The notes under the pieces: model-generated
The model's input: only the letters and a program-made list of their open reading frames with translations
Told to the model about the DNA's origin: nothing
Database searches by the model: none
Position numbers and translations under genes: made by a program
Source: UBA6197 sp047638075
Lineage (GTDB): Bacteria; Pseudomonadota; Alphaproteobacteria; Rhodobacterales; Rhodobacteraceae
Length of the DNA stretch: 23,055 nucleotides
Direction: 5' to 3'
Assembly (NCBI RefSeq): GCF_047638075.1
Contig: NZ_JBLJBV010000091.1
Coordinates: forward strand, 1-23,055
Part shown: in pieces, positions 17,016 through 23,055 of the stretch
Numbering within the stretch: position 1 is the first letter of the stretch
Layout of the letters: each line of letters starts with the position of its first letter

Positions 17016-17745
17016 ATGCCCCGAAAAATATCAGAACATAGGCGGTTCAGCCTTTCGCCATTGCTGCTCAATATCCTTGTGGCCGGGGCCATCATGGCCC
17101 TGCATAGCGCCACATTCCTGGCGCGCAGCATGGCCGCGTTTGTGGGCAAAACAGGCACGGTTGCCGTGTTTGGCGGCGCGGTCTTTGCGCTGACCCTGTT
17201 GATCATCACCGTCTTTGCGGTCCGCTGGCTGCAAAACCGGTGCTGGTGTTTTTGCTGATCCTCGGGGCAGTGACGTCGTTTTACCAGGATACTCCCGGGC
17301 ACGACCATTGACCGGGAGGTGATCCAGAGCGCCATCACGACCACGGTCACGCAATCCAAACATCTTATCACGCGCAGCTTTTTGTTTCATGTGCTTTGGG
17401 CCGGAATTCTGCCTGCATTGGTGGTGATCTTTGTTCGGGTCAAACGTCTGGCGCCCCTGCGCGCGGGACAGATCTGGGCTGCAAGTGTGATAGGGGCGGC
17501 GGTGCTGTGTGTTGGCCTGCTGACGCTGGATTTCTCGACCTTTTCAGTCACGTTGCGCGGCGATAAACGCTGATGGCCGCGCAGCAACGCGGCGCACCGC
17601 TGTCGGCTGCATTGCGGCCAAGATGGATATTCCGGCAAGCCATGACATCATATTCAGCACGGTTTTGCGGCTTACAGATGTTCATAGCGACAGCGTCGTT
17701 CCCAAACAGGACCTGACCGATGGCTGCCACAGAGGTGAAAACTGA
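17016..17745 (+). pseudogene. eptA: eptA-like lipid A phosphoethanolamine transferase pseudogene (frameshifts plus loss of catalytic domain)
   Basis: EptA adds phosphoethanolamine to lipid A in the inner membrane, lowering surface charge against polymyxin-type peptides. The N-terminal membrane domain is visible from ATG 17016 (LSPLLLNILVAGAIMAL). The match then moves to another frame (KPVLVFLLILGAVTSFYQDT, about 17234-17299) and back again (TTIDREVIQSAI onward), ending at a stop at 17571-17573. This means a one-base loss near 17232 and a one-base gain near 17300, with TGA at 17256 in the original frame. The sulfatase-like catalytic domain, roughly 300 residues, is absent. From about 17602, in a third frame, the extreme C-terminus is recognisable (GCIAAKMDIPASHDIIFSTV, then DLTDGCH to the stop at 17745). 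The gene therefore has an internal deletion as well and cannot make an active enzyme. Confidence 0.8.
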
Positions 17746-18041
17746 TACCTCTTTGGCGATCCGTATCACGATCGTGCCAACGTCGGATTGCGGGAATAGG
17801 GCAGGGCGGATACCGTGGAATAAGCAGCCTTAACCATCGCGCCTTTCTTTTTTTAACCTGACTACCGGCAGTAAGCTGCGTGATTGTGATCCTATAACGG
17901 GGATTTGGTCGGGTCTTCAAGGCGGCGTCATCCATGCCGTTCCGCCCGGGGTTGGCGCCTATTGTCACTATGGGGGGCTTTGCGCGTTGCGTGTGCGGCA
18001 GTAAGCCCGGGGGAAGACCGCTGGAAGGCGCGGCGGGGGCA
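17746..18041. other. Intergenic stretch between the eptA remnant and the DUF2235 gene
   Basis: No supported gene. There is a T-rich run at about 17848-17857 and some short frames without recognisable motifs. This is the convergent 3' space of the pseudogene and the minus-strand operon. I see no clear terminator for the operon. Confidence 0.4.
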
Positions 18042-19223
18042 TCATGAATTTGACGGCTGGGCCGGGGTCCAATCCGCTATATCGCCCTCTATCCGGTAGT
18101 CGGGCGGGAACGGCATGGGTTTTTGACTCTCTGCCTTGTGACGGGCCACCGCCGAGGCATGGATGCGCAGGCCAGCGGGCAGGCGCCGTCGCCGGCCGCG
18201 TGTCAGCTTCAGCCCCTCATTGCTGGTTGGAAGCGGCAGGTATTCCAGCAGTTTCCACGCGCCTTTCATTGACTCGTTGATTTGGGCAAACGCATCGGGG
18301 GCGACATAGGGTTGCCCCTGATGGGCGCCACGCACAAGCCGGTTTACGGTCTGGGTTATGTAATCCAGGCCAAGCGCCTTTGTTTGCTCGATCATCCATA
18401 GCAGCGGTATCTTGGCAAGTGCCGAGGCGGCCTCTGGCTGGCCACCGCCCACATCGCCGTGACAGCCGGTAAACCAGACCTCACGCACATCCTGTGCGAT
18501 TGCCGTGCCGGGTTGGAACCGCTGCGGCAAGTGATCCTTGCCTTCGGGCCATAACACAGGCTCAAACATCCGCCGCCGTTCATCCAGTGCGACCGCATGG
18601 CGCACATGGGCCACAGAGGGGTTGTGTGTCGTGAAGGCATGATGGCGCAGGCGCGGCACAATTCCGGGGCCGGGTTCGATGACTGATGACACCGTGTCAT
18701 AAAGGCCAAGCAGGTGGATCGGCGGGCGGTCAGGATCCAGGATGCGCTCGTACAGGCGTACTTCTGCAAAATCGGCATCGCTTTCGGTCTCACCGATCCG
18801 CTTGTAGGCGCGCCAGGCATGGTCAAGAAGGTTGAGGTTGCGCGGCGGTAACAACCCGATGGTATGAATGAATCCGGCCAGCATCCGCGCGGTGTAGGCC
18901 CCGCGCGAAAACCCGAAAATGCAGATCCGGTCGCGCTCGGTATCGTGGGCCTTGCCGTCCTCATAGGTCTCAACAAGAAAGCGGTAGGCTTCTTTCACGT
19001 TGTCATCGACGCCCATACCGGAGGCCATTTCCCACACCTCTGAGGCCGCTTGGGCGCGGCGCGACCACACGCCCGGAATGCCAATCGTGCCCACGCCTGG
19101 ATCATAATAGACGGTTTGCGTTTCGTTTTTGCGTAGGCAGCCATAGAGACGCAGGATATTGGTCCGCTTTTCAGTGATGGTATTTGAGGTGCCATCCAGC
19201 AGGATCACGATTGTCTTGGGCAT
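18042..19223 (-). CDS. DUF2235 (Tle1-type) alpha/beta serine hydrolase, possible phospholipase effector
   Basis: A 393-residue DUF2235 protein, the fold used by type VI secretion phospholipases of the Tle1 group. The N-terminus TIVILLDGTSNT is diagnostic. The nucleophile elbow is GFSRGAYTARML with Ser106. Asp176 in LLGLYDTVSS and His255 in GCHGDVGGG complete the expected triad. No signal peptide or secretion adaptor domain is visible and no VgrG/PAAR or immunity gene adjoins it, so secretion by a type VI system is unlikely from context. It starts 31 bases after the HNH gene behind AAGGA at a good distance, so it is probably the last gene of the ATPase-HNH operon. Substrate (phospholipid or other ester) is inferred. 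A stand-alone metabolic hydrolase remains possible. Confidence 0.85.
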   Translation of the reverse strand: MPKTIVILLDGTSNTITEKRTNILRLYGCLRKNETQTVYYDPGVGTIGIPGVWSRRAQAASEVWEMASGMGVDDNVKEAYRFLVETYEDGKAHDTERDRICIFGFSRGAYTARMLAGFIHTIGLLPPRNLNLLDHAWRAYKRIGETESDADFAEVRLYERILDPDRPPIHLLGLYDTVSSVIEPGPGIVPRLRHHAFTTHNPSVAHVRHAVALDERRRMFEPVLWPEGKDHLPQRFQPGTAIAQDVREVWFTGCHGDVGGGQPEAASALAKIPLLWMIEQTKALGLDYITQTVNRLVRGAHQGQPYVAPDAFAQINESMKGAWKLLEYLPLPTSNEGLKLTRGRRRRLPAGLRIHASAVARHKAESQKPMPFPPDYRIEGDIADWTPAQPSNS

Positions 19224-19254
19224 CGGATATCCTTTTCAGGTCAGGGAAGGGTTG

Positions 19255-20145
19255 TTACAGATCATCGGCCCAGTAGCGCAGCCATTCGGTGACCATTGCG
19301 CTGTAGGGCTCGGTTTCGGCGGCCATACCTTTCATGTCATTCAATAACCGGTCCACGGCGGCGTTGATGGGGGCAAGGGCGCGTCTTGCCGCAGGATCGG
19401 CAGATGCCTCGATCAAGGCGGCGGCCTCATCCAGCTGGGCCAATACATCGCGCAGCAACTCCAGGCGGCGCAGGATGCGCGTGCGCTCTTGCACCAGGGC
19501 CAGCCGGTTCAACCCGTAAACCCGGATTGCCGCCACCCCGCGTTGGGGCGCATCGGGCGGATCCCGCGGCAAGGCCAGCGCCAAAAGCGGATCGGGCAGC
19601 ACCCGAAACGTCAAATGCTGCGCGGGGTCATCGCGGCAGGGGTTCAGCAATAGTGGGCGTTCCGACGCGATATCGGCCTCATAGTCGCTGATATAGGGGC
19701 CATCCATCGGAAACTGGTCCTGTTTGCCCGAACTTTCGGCCATCGGCGCGCCATCGGCCCGGGCATGGGTTTGCCGCCGCCGTCGGTTGCAATCAATGCA
19801 AGAGGGCAAAAGGTTGTCCCAATCGGCGGCAAGCCACCAATAACCGGGGTGCGCCTTATCTTCGGCCAGCCGCCCCTTTGGGCGAAAGTGTTCAACATCC
19901 ACCGGGGCAGTGGCGTCAAAGAAGGATTCGCAATAGGCGCATTTGCCGTGGAACAAGGCATGCAGCGCCGCTTTGACGCTGTCCTGGCCATAGGCGGCAA
20001 ATTTCATTTCCTGCAAATGCCCCGCCGTGAATTTTGCAATGTTCTTGGCCAGTTCGTTTGCGCCAATGCTTTGGCGGCTGCGGCCCGGTCTGTGGGGGAT
20101 CAGGCTTGCCGGCACGGCGACACGTTTGCGGTCCACCTGTCGCAT
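19255..20145 (-). CDS. HNH endonuclease (PtuB/TIGR02646-like), partner of the upstream ATPase
   Basis: A 296-residue protein with an intact HNH nuclease centre: CAYC (Cys69, Cys72), VEHFRPKGR with catalytic-type His86, and LLPSCIDCNRRR with Cys116, Cys119 and Asn120. The two Cys pairs should hold a structural Zn, and the His/Asn a catalytic metal. The rest (about 150-296) is helical with no further domain recognised. The start is taken at the ATG at 20145, which shares a base with the ATPase stop (TGATG), rather than upstream codons that would run into the ATPase gene. This coupling implies joint production. ATPase plus HNH pairs of this kind occur in Septu and in retron-linked PtuAB modules; no reverse transcriptase is present here. 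Most likely it cuts DNA or RNA under control of the ATPase. Confidence 0.88.
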   Translation of the reverse strand: MRQVDRKRVAVPASLIPHRPGRSRQSIGANELAKNIAKFTAGHLQEMKFAAYGQDSVKAALHALFHGKCAYCESFFDATAPVDVEHFRPKGRLAEDKAHPGYWWLAADWDNLLPSCIDCNRRRRQTHARADGAPMAESSGKQDQFPMDGPYISDYEADIASERPLLLNPCRDDPAQHLTFRVLPDPLLALALPRDPPDAPQRGVAAIRVYGLNRLALVQERTRILRRLELLRDVLAQLDEAAALIEASADPAARRALAPINAAVDRLLNDMKGMAAETEPYSAMVTEWLRYWADDL

Positions 20146-22184
20146 CACAGATCCCGCAGCAGGGTCAAGATGCGGTCGCGTGTGCTGTCGCGCCACGCCG
20201 GCCTGCGGCTGCGCCGCTCTGTCAGGTAGGTCTTCACGGCCTCTTGCACGATGCGTTCAACCTCGGTTCGGCCTATGGGAAGGTCTTGCAGCAGCTTGGC
20301 CTGAAGCCTGCGCATCACGCCGGGGGTGGCATCGGGGTTGGCGATTCCGCTGGCGGATTGGTTCATCAGACTATCCAGCGCGCGCACGGTATCAGGGTCG
20401 TCGGTGTCGCCCAAACCAAAGAAATCCGCCGTCAACAGCTGATCGACCGTCAGCGCCCCCATGTCTGGCAGGCTGTCCAGCGCCTCGACGATCACGGCCA
20501 CGTCGCTGTCACGCTCGCCCTCAGTGCGTTGCCGGGTCATCACCCGCACTTCGCCGGGCGCTGCGCGGCGCAGGCAGAGCGGATCATGCGTTGTCATCAG
20601 AAAGGTTGCTGCCGGCAGAGCCTGTCGCAGCCCCTCGACAATGGCCATCTTCCAACGCGGATGCAAATGGGCCTCCACCTCGTCAATCAGGATTATCGCG
20701 GGCATGTTGTCGATTTTGAGGGCCTTGGTCGCCGGCGCCTCCAGCAGCCAGCGCAGCACATCGCAAACCAGCGCCAGCACAGTGCGAAACCCCGAAGAGA
20801 CGGCCAGAATCGGGGTCTCTTGCTCAACTCCATCGGTCAGGGTGACGACAAAACAATCGCCGTCGCGCCGCCGGATCGCCTCAAAATCCACACCAAAGAC
20901 AAAGCGCAGGGCCTGCACGACCTCATCAAACCGGCGGTCGGGTAGCGCCACCAACCAATCGCGGGGATTTGAAAGCTGCTCTTGCGACTTGAAAAGTGAG
21001 ACCACCCCCCGGCTTGCGCTGCGCCTGCGCACCCCGTCAAGGTAGTGACGATAGGCGCCATAGGCAAAAACCTGCGGCAAGTCTTTGGCACCCCGCTCAG
21101 TGGTAAACCCTGCCGATGTCAGGCGCAGTGTCACATCGGCTTTTGCGTCCTTGTCCACAAAATGCACGCTGACGCACCCTTGCCGCCTGACAGGCAGGTC
21201 AGGGCTGCCCAGATACCGCGGGTTCAAAAGCAACGGCGCCGGATCCGGCATCAGTTGCCGCCGCGCGGCATCAGGCATCAGCGCCAATGCGACCGCCTCC
21301 AGGATCGTTGATTTCCCGGCCGCATTTTCACCCAGGATCAACAAGACCGGGGCGCGGGGCGGCCCGCCCATGGGCCTTTCGGGCATATCCAGGTGCAAAC
21401 CCTCAATCGCCTTGAAATTCTCGATCTTGATACTGGCAAGTTCCCATTCATGGGGGGCTTTCGCGGCCCGCACCTTGCGCGTTGGCCTCTGCCTTGTGGC
21501 GTTTGGCCCCGTCGCCCGTGCCGTAACAAGGGCGGCGCGATTAAGGTTGAAATGCGCAATGGTAAGGCGGCCACGTTCATTCAGCGCGGTCATCTGGCCA
21601 TCCGCCGCACACATCATGGCCTGCGCAGGATCATCGGCACAAGGATCAATCAGCACCGCAGAGTCCTCAATCGGATACGGCCAGTGACCAGAGTTTGCCT
21701 GCTGATAGGAAAGGTATTCTGCCTTTCCAGGAATAGGATCCCGCTTGCCGGTAACCGGAAAATTTGTGGGGTCCGCGGGCCTGCATCCACGGCATATCGG
21801 GTAAAGGTTTTGCCAGGCATCCGCCAGCCAACCGTAGTGCAGCGATGTGTCGGGGCTAGCTTTCGTCTCTATGGGTCGGGCATCGCCGGTCGGGCGAAAC
21901 CGGTAGACGGCCTGCGCCTTCTCGATCCCGCAAAAGGCGCATGATCCACCAAAGGGCTCTGCCACGGCGGCCAACAGGCCCGGCACATCGGGTAGATGGC
22001 GATCGGGGGGGCGGGTCTGGGTACGGCGGTTCGCCGGTAGCGCCAGAAAGCCATGATAAGCCAACCGCATCGCGCCAAATTCAGGGCGCGACAGAACCTC
22101 AGGAGGGGTCTCGGGGCGAACGACGCGCTGCATCACAAAAACCTTTTCGCAACCTGTCTTGATGATGGTGGATTTCGCAGCCAT
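20145..22184 (-). CDS. ABC/AAA-type ATPase with N-terminal degenerate HNH-like Zn domain (PtuA-like)
   Basis: A 679-residue two-part protein. Residues about 80-225 form an HNH-like region with Zn pairs Cys82/Cys85 and Cys131/Cys134. The position of the catalytic His is Arg (YRFRP instead of EHFRP) and the Asn after the last Cys is absent, so it is probably inactive. Residues about 250-560 are an SMC/RecF-like ATPase: Walker A GENAAGKST (285-293), a signature-like AVSSGFR (461-467), Walker B IILIDEVEAHLHP (497-509), and an H-loop TTHDP (531-535). The C-terminal 120 residues are helical. The ATG at 22184 is chosen; Met18 (22133) is an alternative. It is first in a three-gene operon with the HNH nuclease and the DUF2235 hydrolase. 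A defence sensor/regulator role is inferred. Confidence 0.87.
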   Translation of the reverse strand: MAAKSTIIKTGCEKVFVMQRVVRPETPPEVLSRPEFGAMRLAYHGFLALPANRRTQTRPPDRHLPDVPGLLAAVAEPFGGSCAFCGIEKAQAVYRFRPTGDARPIETKASPDTSLHYGWLADAWQNLYPICRGCRPADPTNFPVTGKRDPIPGKAEYLSYQQANSGHWPYPIEDSAVLIDPCADDPAQAMMCAADGQMTALNERGRLTIAHFNLNRAALVTARATGPNATRQRPTRKVRAAKAPHEWELASIKIENFKAIEGLHLDMPERPMGGPPRAPVLLILGENAAGKSTILEAVALALMPDAARRQLMPDPAPLLLNPRYLGSPDLPVRRQGCVSVHFVDKDAKADVTLRLTSAGFTTERGAKDLPQVFAYGAYRHYLDGVRRRSASRGVVSLFKSQEQLSNPRDWLVALPDRRFDEVVQALRFVFGVDFEAIRRRDGDCFVVTLTDGVEQETPILAVSSGFRTVLALVCDVLRWLLEAPATKALKIDNMPAIILIDEVEAHLHPRWKMAIVEGLRQALPAATFLMTTHDPLCLRRAAPGEVRVMTRQRTEGERDSDVAVIVEALDSLPDMGALTVDQLLTADFFGLGDTDDPDTVRALDSLMNQSASGIANPDATPGVMRRLQAKLLQDLPIGRTEVERIVQEAVKTYLTERRSRRPAWRDSTRDRILTLLRDL

Positions 22185-22374
22185 TTGTCATCTCTTTATT
22201 CGATCTGCGCACATGCCGCCAAAACCATTCGCCGCCGCAAAGTGCAGTGCAAGACGAGGCCGATTTTAACAGTCTATTTGATTGTGATGTGACCGGATCC
22301 ATTTGATCTATGGATTATTCGGTGATCGCCGCCTAGCATCCGGCACAAGACAAAAACGGGAGCGGACGTTTGAA

Positions 22375-22842
22375 ATGGCTAATGTGACGAATAGGAAATC
22401 TGCCAAAGGCAAGCCTGAAGCAGGTCAAAAAACGCCTGCCGGCACCGGCAAGGCATCTGTTTCCCCAAAAATCCCCGTGAAAACCGGGGCACCCCCCGCG
22501 GTGAAGACGCCAGCGCCGCTTTCCACGGACAAGGAAAGCGCGGCCGACACCGTGACCCTTCGCAAGAAGGACCTTTTGGACCGTGTCGTTGCTGCGACGG
22601 GTGCGGGCAAAAAAGAGGCGCGCGACGTGATCGAGGCAACACTGCGTATCCTGGGCGATGCGCTGGCCGCCCGAGAGACGGTAGTAGTGCCGCCCCTTGG
22701 CAAAGCCCGAGTCAGCCGTCAGGTTGATCGAAAAATGGGCGAGATGCTGATCGTCAAGCTGATACGTCCTTCCGATACCGCTGACAAAAACTCCGCCAAA
22801 ACCGAAGACGAAGCCCTTGCGGTAGCCAACGACTGCGGCTAA
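22375..22842 (+). CDS. HU-family DNA-binding protein with basic low-complexity N-terminal tail
   Basis: The ATG at 22375 gives 155 residues; the in-frame extension to 22303 is not protein-like. Residues about 60-133 have the HU/IHF pattern: LRKKDLLDRVVAATGAGKKE, the dimer helix DVIEATLRILGDAL, and a beta-arm region PPLGKARVSRQVDRKMGE. Ahead of it lies a roughly 58-residue tail rich in Lys, Pro, Ala and Thr that recalls histone-H1-like nucleoid proteins. HU itself is about 90 residues, so this is a tailed variant, of a sort I recall from Rhodobacterales. It probably acts in nucleoid packing. It is divergent from the ATPase operon across 190 bases and is followed 13 bases later by tRNA-Val. Confidence 0.85.
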   Translation: MANVTNRKSAKGKPEAGQKTPAGTGKASVSPKIPVKTGAPPAVKTPAPLSTDKESAADTVTLRKKDLLDRVVAATGAGKKEARDVIEATLRILGDALAARETVVVPPLGKARVSRQVDRKMGEMLIVKLIRPSDTADKNSAKTEDEALAVANDCG

Positions 22843-22855
22843 AAGCCCGCTCACC

Positions 22856-22930
22856 GGGTGATTAGCTCAGTGGTAGAGCGCTTCGTTCACATCGAAGATG
22901 TCAGGGGTTCAAATCCCTTATCACCCACCA
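22856..22930 (+). tRNA. tRNA-Val (anticodon CAC), CCA encoded
   Basis: A 75-nt cloverleaf: acceptor GGGTGAT (22856-22862) pairs with ATCACCC (22920-22926), with discriminator A then genomic CCA (22928-22930). The D arm is GCTCAGTGGTAGAGC. The anticodon stem-loop is CTTCG-TTCACAT-CGAAG, with CAC in the loop. The T arm is AGGGG-TTCAAAT-CCCTT. It reads GTG valine codons. Confidence 0.96.
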
Positions 22931-22969
22931 TTTTCCCCCAGTAAATGCTGGAAATCCCTTGTTTAGCTA

Positions 22970-23055
22970 GGCTCTGGACCCATTAAATCACTTACGAAGG
23001 CGGGCGGTCACTGATTCACTTGTGGCACCAAGGGGGTGCTGCCATGAGTGATATG
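22970..23055 (+). mobile_element. Probable left end of an insertion sequence (IS5-like), truncated by the window
   Basis: From about 22970 the sequence begins GGCTCTGGACCCATTAAA, which has the look of an IS terminal inverted repeat. About 74 bases in, behind AAGGGGGTG, an ATG at 23044 opens a frame reading M-S-D-M before the window ends. Short leaders like this and transposases starting MSD are typical of IS427-group IS5 elements in Rhodobacterales. With only four codons and one end visible, family assignment is a guess. It sits 39 bases after tRNA-Val. Confidence 0.4.

Noticed and set aside
18042..22370. A retron of the PtuAB-effector type
   Set aside because: No reverse transcriptase gene and no msr/msd-like inverted repeats were found beside the ATPase-HNH pair.
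22911..22960. A 9-base direct repeat AAATCCCTT in the tRNA-Val T arm (22911-22919) and again at 22952-22960, as a possible attachment site
   Set aside because: It is too short and too close together (no element between the copies) to support integration; chance is likely.

Overview
The window looks like a Rhodobacterales (alphaproteobacterial, roseobacter/Rhodobacter-type) chromosome. The evidence is GC-rich coding with many GCC/GGC codons, the split trp cluster trpE / yibQ-like gene / trpG-trpD, the neighbouring PpiD-type isomerase, a long B12-dependent ribonucleotide reductase, a tandem cold-shock-domain protein, and an intergenic GC palindrome of a kind I recall from many Rhodobacterales genomes. 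I cannot name the genus.

Positions 1-9431 are housekeeping. On the minus strand, an aminotransferase, a PpiD/SurA-like periplasmic folding factor and trpE form one probable operon (7968 to 3329). A plus-strand protein with a degenerate polysaccharide-deacetylase domain follows (1459-3231), then trpG-trpD with a 4-base overlap (trpD runs off the left edge). fabI and gpt form a second minus-strand operon that ends in a clear intrinsic terminator. Divergent from fabI is pdxH. Next come a two-CSD cold-shock protein tightly linked to an exported DUF192 protein, a tRNA-Pro(TGG), and nrdJ. The 481-base leader of nrdJ carries two NrdR-box-like sites exactly 31 bases apart and several DnaA-box-like sites.

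Positions 15579-22300 look like an accessory region. They hold sparse coding sequence, a DUF2270 membrane protein, and an eptA (lipid A phosphoethanolamine transferase) pseudogene with two compensating frameshifts and loss of the whole catalytic domain. After these comes a compact three-gene minus-strand operon (22184 to 18042): an ABC-type ATPase with a degenerate HNH-like Zn domain at its N-terminus, an intact HNH nuclease that starts inside the ATPase stop codon (TGATG), and a DUF2235 (Tle1-type) serine hydrolase 31 bases downstream. ATPase plus HNH nuclease resembles Septu (PtuA/PtuB). The pseudo-HNH fusion, paralogous to the partner nuclease, and the added lipase-like gene make this the best candidate for an undescribed defence system in the window.

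The right end returns to ordinary chromosome, with an HU-like protein with a basic Pro/Ala/Lys tail and a tRNA-Val(CAC). What looks like the left end of an insertion sequence begins 39 bases after the tRNA and is cut by the window edge.
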